Positions 7,008 through 13,105 of a DNA stretch of 18,585 bases are shown here, in pieces. The stretch comes from Gemmatimonadota bacterium (lineage in GTDB: Bacteria; Gemmatimonadota; Gemmatimonadetes; Gemmatimonadales; GWC2-71-9): contig JAEHDT010000054.1 of assembly GCA_016880225.1 (NCBI GenBank), forward strand, positions 1 to 18,585, given 5' to 3'. The notes beneath the pieces were generated by a model. It worked only from the letters and a program-made list of their open reading frames with translations, searched no databases and was not told where the DNA came from. Position 1 is the stretch's first letter. Every line of letters begins with the position of its first letter. The translations under genes and the position numbers were made by a program.

Positions 7008-7018
7008 AGTGCGTCCGG
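6995..7018 (-). terminator. Perfect 10-bp hairpin downstream of the aldehyde dehydrogenase
   Basis: CCGGACGCAC (6995-7004) is the exact reverse complement of GTGCGTCCGG (7009-7018), with the tetraloop CATA. It lies 40 nt after the dehydrogenase stop on the minus strand. The stem is strong enough for a terminator or RNA-stabilising element, but no U-tract follows, so intrinsic termination is not shown. On the minus strand the loop reads TATG and contains the ATG of the 85-aa ORF, so a translational role is the alternative. Confidence 0.5.
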
Positions 7019-7058
7019 CGTGAGCCGCGTCACCATCCTATTGCAGGGCGGCCCGATT

Positions 7059-8549
7059 TTACGCCTCGGTATCGATCTGCGCACGCTGCAGCTTCCCGGA
7101 GAAGTCCACGTAGATCACCTTCGTCTCCGAGTAGAAGTCGTAGACCTCCCAGCCACCTTCCCGGTGACCGTTGCCGGTCTGCTTCACGCCCCCGAACGGA
7201 AGGTGCGCCTCGGCGCCGATGGTCGGCGCGTTCACGTAGGTGATGCCGCTGTCCAGCTCGCCCATCGCCCGGAACGCGCCGTTCACGTCGCGCGTGTAGA
7301 GGGAGCTCGAGAGCCCGTACCGCACGTCGTTGTTCACGCGAATCGCTTCGTCGAGCGAGTCCACCTTGATCACCGAGAGCACGGGGCCGAAGATCTCCTC
7401 CTGCTCCACCCGCATCCCGGGCTTGACGCCCGCCAGCACCGTGGGCCGGTAGAACCAGCCGCGCTCGAGCCCTTTGCCCGTGGCCCGCTCTCCCCCCGTG
7501 AGGACGCGCGCCCCCTCCTCCCGAGCCACGCCCACATAGTAGTCGACCTTCTTGCGGGCGTCTTCGTGGATCAGCGGTCCGACCTCCGTCTTGGCGTCGA
7601 GCCCCGGCCCGAGCCGCAGCGCCTCCGCGCGCTCGCATACCATTTTGACGAGCCGATCGTGCACCTGCTCGTGCACCACCAGCCGGCTGGTCGCCGTGCA
7701 GCGCTGGCCGGTCGTCCCGAACGCGCCCCACAGCACGCCGTCGAGCGCCAGATCCAAATCGGCGTCGTCCATCACGATCATGGCGTTCTTGCCGCCCATC
7801 TCGAGCGACAGCCGCTTGTGCATCCGGCCGCACGTCGCGCCGATCACCGACCCCGTCTCGGTGGACCCGGTGAACGAGATCACCGGAACGTCGGGATGCT
7901 CCACCATCGCCTTGCCGACCAGCGACCCCTCCCCGTGCACCAGCTGCACCGCCTCGGGCGGCAGCCCCGCCTCGAGCAGGATCTCCACGAGCAAGTGCGC
8001 CGTGTGGGGCACGTCTTCCGCGGGCTTGAAGATCACCGCGTTCCCGCACAACAGCGCGGGGAACATCTTCCACGTCGGAATCGCGAGCGGGAAGTTGAAC
8101 GGCGTGATCAATCCCGCCACGCCCACCGGCCGGCGGAAGCTCATCGCCCACTTGTTGCGCAGCTCGGAGGGAACGGTGCGTCCGAACAGGCGGCGGCCCT
8201 CGGTGTGGGCGTAATGGGCGGTATCGATCCCCTCCTGGACGTCGCCACGCGTCTCGGCCAGAACCTTCCCCATCTCCCGCGTCATGGCGCGCGCGATCTC
8301 TTCCTTGCGGCGGACGAGCAGGTCGCCGACGCGGTGCAGGACCTCGCCCCGCGCCGGCGCCGGGGTCCGCGACCAGACGGCGAACCCCCGCTGCGCGGAC
8401 GCGACGGCCCGTGCCAGGTCTTCGGGGCCGGAGCGCGGGAAGCAGCCGATCACCTCGTCCCACGCGGCGGGGTTACGGTTCTCGAAGTACGCGCCGGTCG
8501 ACGGTGGCACCCACTCGCCGGCGATGAAGTTCTTGAAGGTCTCAGTCAT
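7059..8549 (-). CDS. NAD(P)-dependent aldehyde dehydrogenase (496 aa)
   Basis: This is a full-length ALDH-superfamily enzyme that oxidises an aldehyde to a carboxylate. The transition-state Asn152 is in TPFNFPLAIP, cofactor-binding Lys175 in FKPAEDVP, the Rossmann-loop FTGSTETG is at about 226-233, general-base Glu250 in LEMGGKNA, and nucleophile Cys284 in GQRCTATSR. The late motif EEIFGPVLSV is intact. The C-terminal signature GAEAHLPFGGVKQTGNGHREGG resembles semialdehyde dehydrogenases of the alpha-ketoglutarate-semialdehyde or aminoadipate-semialdehyde kind, but the substrate cannot be fixed by eye and no pathway partner is adjacent. It starts 10 nt after the upstream gene's stop, and its start codon lies inside a heptamer tandem repeat. 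A strong hairpin follows its stop. Confidence 0.93.
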   Translation of the reverse strand: MTETFKNFIAGEWVPPSTGAYFENRNPAAWDEVIGCFPRSGPEDLARAVASAQRGFAVWSRTPAPARGEVLHRVGDLLVRRKEEIARAMTREMGKVLAETRGDVQEGIDTAHYAHTEGRRLFGRTVPSELRNKWAMSFRRPVGVAGLITPFNFPLAIPTWKMFPALLCGNAVIFKPAEDVPHTAHLLVEILLEAGLPPEAVQLVHGEGSLVGKAMVEHPDVPVISFTGSTETGSVIGATCGRMHKRLSLEMGGKNAMIVMDDADLDLALDGVLWGAFGTTGQRCTATSRLVVHEQVHDRLVKMVCERAEALRLGPGLDAKTEVGPLIHEDARKKVDYYVGVAREEGARVLTGGERATGKGLERGWFYRPTVLAGVKPGMRVEQEEIFGPVLSVIKVDSLDEAIRVNNDVRYGLSSSLYTRDVNGAFRAMGELDSGITYVNAPTIGAEAHLPFGGVKQTGNGHREGGWEVYDFYSETKVIYVDFSGKLQRAQIDTEA

Positions 8550-8566
8550 CGGTCATCGATCATCGG
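8546..8566 (+). repeat. Three-copy heptamer tandem repeat across a stop/start junction
   Basis: TCATCGG (8546-8552), TCATCGA (8553-8559) and TCATCGG (8560-8566) are consecutive. The array covers the aldehyde dehydrogenase ATG (8547-8549) and the upstream gene's TGA (8560-8562). On the minus strand each unit carries an ATGA, so three ATGs lie 7 nt apart in three different frames. A short GAG run (8568-8579) follows directly. Confidence 0.75.
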
Positions 8567-9060
8567 TGAGGAGGAGGAGTGACGTCGGGGCACATCCAAC
8601 CCGCGCTCGCCTTCGCGCCGACGCGCGGCAGCACTTCGCGCGTGAGCAGCAGCGTCCCCCAGACGATCAGCACCTGGGCGATCACGTGGGCGACGCCGAG
8701 GCGCCGCTTCCACGACGAGATACTGGACCACAACCCGGCGATGATCACCGTCGTGACGCCGGCGAGGTAGAACATGAGGCGCAGGCCGCAGCCGTGCGTG
8801 TAGGGCCACACGCCGGGCGCCACGCCGACGCCGACGAGCACGCCGAGGGCGACGCGCGCCCAGGTGCCGAGCCACTGGCCACCCGAGGCGCGCGCGTCGA
8901 AGACTGCGCTGCCGCCCGTTCCCGCGACGGTGGGCCGTCGCTCCGTTGGCTCGCCGCCGCTCCGGCCGAGCGTCGGGTCGGCGTTGGGCAACCGCTTGAG
9001 CAGCCGGTCCACCTCGGCCATCTCTTTGTCCCAGTCGCGTTCCTTCTCGGATCCCGCCAC
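8560..9060 (-). CDS. Small membrane protein with three predicted helices (166 aa)
   Basis: I do not recognise the family. The first 60 residues are polar and charged (KERDWDKEMAEVDRLLKRLP), probably a cytoplasmic, partly helical region. Three hydrophobic segments follow at about 64-82, 92-112 and 121-141, and the tail ends in MCPDVTPPPHR. A GTG start at 9060 is preferred: it overlaps the upstream regulator's TAG and has a GGGAGG a few bases upstream. The ATG at 9021 would give 153 residues. The Pro-rich C-terminus is encoded by a trinucleotide run joined to the heptamer repeat. Placed directly after a response regulator gene, it could be a membrane partner, but nothing in the sequence shows this. 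Confidence 0.7.
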   Translation of the reverse strand: MAGSEKERDWDKEMAEVDRLLKRLPNADPTLGRSGGEPTERRPTVAGTGGSAVFDARASGGQWLGTWARVALGVLVGVGVAPGVWPYTHGCGLRLMFYLAGVTTVIIAGLWSSISSWKRRLGVAHVIAQVLIVWGTLLLTREVLPRVGAKASAGWMCPDVTPPPHR

Positions 9061-10448
9061 TACGCCTCCCGCGCCAGCCCGTAGCGCTCGATTTTCTTGT
9101 AGAGGTTCGAGCGCGGCATCTCCAATGTGCGCGCGGTCTCGGACACATTCCAGTCGTGCTCTTTGAGCTTGGCGAGGATGTACGTGCGCTCCGCCACCTG
9201 CTTGAACTCCTCGAACGTGGCGGTGCGCAGCCACGGCGCGCCCGCGAGATCGGCGGTCCCTGCAGCCCGGGCTCCGGCATCCGAGGCCACGCCCACGATC
9301 CGCTCCACGTCGTCGGCCGTCACCGTCGGACCGGGCGCCAGAATGAACAGGCGCTCGATCGCGTTCCGGAGCTCGCGGACGTTGCCCGGCCAGTCGCGCG
9401 CGCCGAGCCGCTGCACCGCCTCCGGGTCGAACCGCTTGGCCGGGGGCCCGCCGCTGCGGCCCGCCTGGCGGGCGAAGTACTCGACCAGCTGGGGAATGTC
9501 GGCGCGGCGCGCGCGCAACGGCGGCACCTCGATCGGCACGACGTCGAGCCGGTACAGCAGGTCCTCGCGAAACCGCCCCGCGGCGATCTCCGCCTTGAGA
9601 TCCTTGTTGGTCGCTGCCACCACGCGTACGTCCACCTCGAGCGGCTTCCCCGACCCGACGCGGGAGATCACGCCCTCTTCGAGCGCGCGCAGGACCTTGG
9701 CCTGCGCCGACAGGCTCATGTCCCCGATCTCGTCCAGGAACAGCGTGCCGCCGTCGGCCAGCTCGAACTTCCCGGCGCGGTCCGCGAACGCCCCCGTGAA
9801 GCTTCCCTTCACGTGCCCGAACAGCTCGCTCTCGATCAGCTCGGTCGGAATCGCCGCGCAATTCACCTCCACAAACGGCCCCCGTGCGCGGGGGGAGAGC
9901 GAGTGGATGGCCCGGGCGACGAGTTCCTTCCCCGTGCCGTTCTCTCCGGTGATGAGCACGCGGGCGGCGGTGGGAGCCACCTTCTCGATGCGCTCGATCA
10001 TCTGCTTCACGCCCCGGCTCGAGCCGACGATCTCGTACTGCGCGTGCACCTCGGCCTTGAGCCGGATGTTCTCGCTCGCCAGGTCCACGTGCTGCAAGGC
10101 GTTGCGCAGCGTCAGCAGGATGCGGTCCGTATCGAGGGGCTTTTCGAGAAAGTCGTACGCACCGAGCTGCGTCGCTTCGACGGCGGTCTGGATCGAGCCG
10201 TGGCCGGAGATCATCACGACCTGCGCGTGCGGGTCGAACTCGCGCAGCTTGCGCAGCGTCTCGAGGCCGTCCATCCCCTGCATCTTCACGTCGAGCAGCA
10301 CCAAGTGGGGCCGGAACTCGGGGTATCGCTGCAGCGCCTCCCCACCCGACGCGCATGCCTGCACCTCGATGTCCTCGTACTCAAGGAGCTGCTGCAGCGC
10401 CTCGCGGATGCCCTTCTCGTCGTCGACGACCAGGACCCGGCGGCTCAC
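9060..10448 (-). CDS. Sigma-54-dependent response regulator, NtrC/NtrX type (462 aa)
   Basis: Three domains are complete. The receiver has the acidic pair Asp9/Asp10, phospho-acceptor Asp53 (LVLLDVKM), Ser81 (MISGHGS) and Lys103 (FLEKPLD). The AAA+ domain has Walker A GENGTGKE (168-175), the sigma-54-contacting loop as GSFTGA (215-220) instead of the usual GAFTGA, Walker B GGTLFLDEIGD, and RFREDLLYRLDVVPIEVPPLRAR. The C-terminal Fis-type helix-turn-helix is WNVSETARTLEMPRSNLYKKIERYGL. Overall similarity to NtrX-like regulators is visible in the GKFELADGG and FEEFKQVAERTYILAKLKEH stretches. The GTG start forms a GTGA overlap with the upstream gene; the longer upstream frame was rejected. No histidine kinase is in the window, so its partner is unknown. 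Confidence 0.93.
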   Translation of the reverse strand: MSRRVLVVDDEKGIREALQQLLEYEDIEVQACASGGEALQRYPEFRPHLVLLDVKMQGMDGLETLRKLREFDPHAQVVMISGHGSIQTAVEATQLGAYDFLEKPLDTDRILLTLRNALQHVDLASENIRLKAEVHAQYEIVGSSRGVKQMIERIEKVAPTAARVLITGENGTGKELVARAIHSLSPRARGPFVEVNCAAIPTELIESELFGHVKGSFTGAFADRAGKFELADGGTLFLDEIGDMSLSAQAKVLRALEEGVISRVGSGKPLEVDVRVVAATNKDLKAEIAAGRFREDLLYRLDVVPIEVPPLRARRADIPQLVEYFARQAGRSGGPPAKRFDPEAVQRLGARDWPGNVRELRNAIERLFILAPGPTVTADDVERIVGVASDAGARAAGTADLAGAPWLRTATFEEFKQVAERTYILAKLKEHDWNVSETARTLEMPRSNLYKKIERYGLAREA

Positions 10449-11113
10449 GACCCGCTCCGCCGGTGCCGGTACAGCACCACTCCGGTAGGATGGATGGCCA
10501 CCTCTACGAAGGCGGGGGAGACGCGCAACAGCACGGCGCCGCTCGAGTCCGCTCCCGCCACGCGCTGCGCCAGCTGCTTCACGAGCGGCCCGGGAAAGGG
10601 GAAGCCCCGCAGCGACAGCTCCTGGACCGTGAAGCGCGCCGTTCCCGGTGGGCCGATGCGGAGCGGCCCGGCGATCCGCAACGGCTCCATCGGATTGAGC
10701 ATGCCCGCGAGCGGCCCGATGGCGTCCGGCGGGATGACGCGCGTGTCGAGCCGGCAGTACACTGCGACCGTCCCCTCGAGCAGCTCGACGCGCAGCGAGT
10801 CGAAGCTCTTGCGCACCGACCAGTCTATCCCGCTGCCGATCATCGAGGCGATTTCGTTGGGAGACAGCACCACGGAGTCCGGTCCGGCAGGCGTCTTGAG
10901 TCGGTCGACCTTGGTCTGGCTGGACGACAGCGCCTTGGGTGTGGGCGCCCCGACCGCCGTGTCTGCGACCGGGGGCAGCGCCGTGCGCCGGGGTCCCAGC
11001 CAGCGGGACGCGGCGTGCAGGAGCGGCTCGCGGAACCACCACGCGGTGAGCGCCGCCACGAGGGCGACGGCGAGAAGCGCGAGCCGGAAGAGGCCCTTAA
11101 GGCAGCCGTTCAC
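10445..11113 (-). CDS. Membrane-anchored protein of unknown function (222 aa)
   Basis: I do not recognise it. A single hydrophobic segment at about residues 8-27 (LFRLALLAVALVAALTAWWF), preceded by a basic N-terminus, is an anchor or uncleaved signal. A linker rich in Pro, Ala and Ser is followed by a domain with alternating strands, for example RVELLEGTVAVYCRLDTRVIPP, PLRIGPPGTARFTVQELSLRG and AVLLRVSPAFVEVAIHPTGVVLY. This suggests a beta-rich extracytoplasmic domain, perhaps lipid-facing. The GTG start overlaps the thpR end by 17 nt, and the stop overlaps the response regulator start by 4 nt, so it belongs to the same transcript. It could be a sensor or envelope-maintenance component, but this is only context. 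Confidence 0.75.
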   Translation of the reverse strand: MNGCLKGLFRLALLAVALVAALTAWWFREPLLHAASRWLGPRRTALPPVADTAVGAPTPKALSSSQTKVDRLKTPAGPDSVVLSPNEIASMIGSGIDWSVRKSFDSLRVELLEGTVAVYCRLDTRVIPPDAIGPLAGMLNPMEPLRIAGPLRIGPPGTARFTVQELSLRGFPFPGPLVKQLAQRVAGADSSGAVLLRVSPAFVEVAIHPTGVVLYRHRRSGS

Positions 11114-11654
11114 TGTGTCTCACGTGGTACACCGCACCTCCCGATTGGAGCGCGCTCTGCATCAGATCGATCGCGCCGACGAGCACCGGCGCGGTGAACT
11201 CGAGCCGCCCAAGCAGCGCCTCGAGCCCGGCAAAGTCGCGCGGCCGCGCCGTGCGGGTGGTGCGTCCCAGCGTGACATGGGGGCGGAACGCCCGCGCCTC
11301 GGTCGGAAAGCCGAGCGGCGCGAACTCCTGCTCCACCCGATGCTGCAGGATCTCGAGGGCGGGCTCGGGCGCGATGCCCGTCCAGATCACCCGCGGGCGA
11401 TGAAGGTCGGGGAAGACGCCGAACCCCTCGAGCACGAGCGGGAGCGCGCGGGCCCCGGCCGCCGCACGGCCGAGCGCCGCCACGAGCTCGGGCTCTCGCG
11501 CGTCCTCGACCTCGCCCAGGAATTTGAGCGTCACGTGGATGCCGTCGCCACGGGCCCATTTCACCGGAAAGCCCGCCTCCCGGAGCGGCGCCGCCGCGGT
11601 CCACAGCCCTTCCCGCACCGGCGGGGGCAGGTTCAGGGCGACGAACAACCTCAC
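11097..11654 (-). CDS. thpR: RNA 2',3'-cyclic phosphodiesterase, ThpR/LigT family (185 aa)
   Basis: This 2H phosphoesterase hydrolyses 2',3'-cyclic phosphates on RNA ends to 2'-phosphates; homologues were first named for a 2'-5' RNA ligase activity. The two catalytic HxTx motifs are clear: HVTL at 40-43 (IHVTLKFLGEV) and HVTL at 126-129 (RPHVTLGR). The N-terminus MRLFVALNLPP and the length are typical. The GTG start at 11654 shares a GTGA with the larE stop, and the 3' end overlaps the next gene by 17 nt. The role in RNA repair or tRNA metabolism is known only for the family. Confidence 0.94.
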   Translation of the reverse strand: MRLFVALNLPPPVREGLWTAAAPLREAGFPVKWARGDGIHVTLKFLGEVEDAREPELVAALGRAAAGARALPLVLEGFGVFPDLHRPRVIWTGIAPEPALEILQHRVEQEFAPLGFPTEARAFRPHVTLGRTTRTARPRDFAGLEALLGRLEFTAPVLVGAIDLMQSALQSGGAVYHVRHSERLP

Positions 11655-12502
11655 GCTTGCTCAGCGCGCCCGGCGAGCAGGCTGCCGCGCCGGTAGCCGC
11701 GGGGATCGACTTCGACCACGGCGAAGCCCAGATCGCCGAGGCGGTCCCGCACCGCCGGAAGGCGTTCCGTCAGCCACGCGATCCAGCGCGGCTCGACTTC
11801 GATCGAGGCGCGATCACCGTGGTGGCGGACGCGCACGTCGCCGGTCACGCCCCGGGCCCGGAGGTACGCTTCCGCCTGTTCCACCTGCGCCAGGCGCTGC
11901 GTCGTGATCGGGATGCCGTAGGCAACGCGACTCGACAGACACGGCGCCGCCGGCGCGTCCCACACCGGCAACCCGAGCTCGCGTGCACCCTGCCGCACGT
12001 GGGCCTTTGTGAGCCCCACCTCGGCGAGCGGTGAGCGGACGCCCGCCGCCCGGCCGGCGGCGTATCCAGGCCGATGCTCCCGAAGGTCGTCCGCATTGGT
12101 CCCATCGCACACCACGGCCAGCCCGCGGGCGCGCGCCTCGGGGAGGAGCCGGCGCCACAGCTCCGTCTTGCAGAAGAAGCAGCGGTTGGTGGGATTGGCG
12201 AGGTAGTCGGGGTCGTCGAGCTCGCGCGTTTCCAGCTCGACGACCGGCACGTCGAACTGGTCCGCGACCGCGCGTGCCGCGGCCCATTGCGCCGCCGGGT
12301 AGGAGGCGCTGCGGCCCGCGGCGGCCACCAGCCGCTCACGCCCCAGCTCTTGACGCAGCACCACCGCCAGCAGGGCGGAATCGACTCCCCCAGAGTAGCC
12401 GACGAGGGCGGAGGGAAAGGTGCGCACCAGCGCACGCAACTCGGGCAGGGCGCTCGACACGGCGGAATAGTAACGGCTTACGGTGTCACCATCAAAGGAC
12501 AT
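11651..12502 (-). CDS. larE: LarE-family ATP-dependent sulfur transferase, three-cysteine type (283 aa)
   Basis: The PP-loop SGGVDS (37-42) and the family pattern NPTNRCFFCKTELW, CDGTNADDLREHRPG and WDAPAAPCLSSRVAYG identify LarE. LarE adenylates and sulfurates the pyridinium precursor of the nickel-pincer cofactor used by lactate racemase and related enzymes. Cys188 matches the position of the sacrificial cysteine of the Lactobacillus enzyme. The added Cys108 and Cys111 make the three-cysteine set linked in other LarE proteins to a [4Fe-4S] cluster that carries sulfide. The start is the ATG at 12502; the upstream extension is antisense to the regulator gene. No larA, larB or larC is in the window. 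It is probably the first gene of the long minus-strand run and faces a divergent regulator. Confidence 0.9.
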   Translation of the reverse strand: MSFDGDTVSRYYSAVSSALPELRALVRTFPSALVGYSGGVDSALLAVVLRQELGRERLVAAAGRSASYPAAQWAAARAVADQFDVPVVELETRELDDPDYLANPTNRCFFCKTELWRRLLPEARARGLAVVCDGTNADDLREHRPGYAAGRAAGVRSPLAEVGLTKAHVRQGARELGLPVWDAPAAPCLSSRVAYGIPITTQRLAQVEQAEAYLRARGVTGDVRVRHHGDRASIEVEPRWIAWLTERLPAVRDRLGDLGFAVVEVDPRGYRRGSLLAGRAEQA

Positions 12503-12619
12503 TTCCCTCGCAAGAACCGGATAGATCGTAGGCCAGGAACATATTAGCCTTATGATAAGTTCAGGAACCAGTACGAGGATCTTACGACTAGTAGGTTCCA
12601 CCCCAACCTGGGCTCCGAA
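12503..12619. promoter_or_regulatory. Divergent intergenic region between larE and the Lrp/AsnC gene
   Basis: This 117-bp region is visibly richer in A/T than its surroundings. It holds an 11-bp interrupted palindrome CTTAT-g-ATAAG (12549-12559), a direct repeat CAGGAAC (12534-12540 and 12562-12568), and an inverted pair GGAACC/GGTTCC (12564-12569 and 12594-12599). TATGAT (12551-12556, plus) and TAATAT (minus, 12541-12546) are possible -10 elements; neither has a convincing -35. Lrp/AsnC proteins commonly bind beside their own gene, so these are candidate operators for autoregulation and control of larE. Confidence 0.45.
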
Positions 12620-13105
12620 ATGGCGCACAAGACCGAGTTGGACGCCGTGGACCGCAAGATTCTGCGGCTCCTGGCGACCGATGGGCGCTCGAGCTACCAA
12701 GCGGTCGCCGACGAGGTCGGGCTGTCGCGCCCCGCGGTGATGGAGCGGGTGAAGCGCCTGGAAGAGGCCGGCTACATCACCGGCTACGGCGCGCGCGTCG
12801 ACCGCGTGAAGGCGGGCTTTCCCGTGACGGCGTTCGTCGCCGTGCGGTACGGCAACTCCGGCTACGTCGGCGATGAGCCGCGGATGCGGGAGATGGAGAA
12901 GCATCCGGGCGTGCTCGAATGCCATCACGTGGCGGGAGACGACTGCTACATCCTAAAGGTGGCGGCCCCGGATCTGGAGCGCCTGCAGGATCTGCTGCGC
13001 GATCTGCACGGGCCGGCGCCCACCAGCCAGATGAGCACGCGCACCACGATCGTGCTCGGGACCGTGTTCGAGAAACCGGGGTTCGTTCCCATGGAGCTCG
13101 ACTGA
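12620..13105 (+). CDS. Lrp/AsnC-family transcriptional regulator (161 aa)
   Basis: The N-terminal helix-turn-helix LDAVDRKILRLLATDGRSSYQAVADEVGLSR is followed by VMERVKRLEEAGYITGYGARVD, the classic Lrp/AsnC opening (about 7-62). The C-terminal RAM/AsnC ligand-binding domain follows, with VLECHHVAGDDCYILKVAAPDLERL (about 99-123). Members form octamers that sense amino acids or related small molecules. The ATG at 12620 lacks a clear Shine-Dalgarno sequence. Its TGA overlaps the exporter's ATG by one base (TGATG), so the two are translationally coupled, and the regulator very likely controls the exporter. Which ligand it senses cannot be seen. Confidence 0.94.
   Translation: MAHKTELDAVDRKILRLLATDGRSSYQAVADEVGLSRPAVMERVKRLEEAGYITGYGARVDRVKAGFPVTAFVAVRYGNSGYVGDEPRMREMEKHPGVLECHHVAGDDCYILKVAAPDLERLQDLLRDLHGPAPTSQMSTRTTIVLGTVFEKPGFVPMELD

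Noticed and set aside
6738..8582. 614-codon plus-strand open frame opposite the aldehyde dehydrogenase
   Set aside because: It is rich in His, Arg, Pro and Asp with no domain pattern and lies antisense to a gene with complete ALDH motifs; long antisense frames are expected at this GC content.
8560..10356. 598-codon frame that would fuse Arg-rich sequence to the three-helix membrane protein
   Set aside because: The upstream part is an off-frame reading of the NtrC/NtrX-type regulator; only the segment after the GTG at 9060 looks like a real protein.
10449..11042. N-terminal extension of the response regulator
   Set aside because: The receiver domain begins at once after the GTG at 10448; the extension is off-frame to the membrane-anchored gene and has shadow composition.
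9156..11696. 846-codon plus-strand open frame opposite the response regulator, unknown and thpR genes
   Set aside because: It has low-complexity Arg/His/Ala composition and is antisense to three genes, two of them with clear catalytic motifs.
12503..12928. N-terminal extension of LarE
   Set aside because: It is antisense to the Lrp/AsnC gene and its intergenic region; LarE proteins begin shortly before the PP-loop as with the ATG at 12502.
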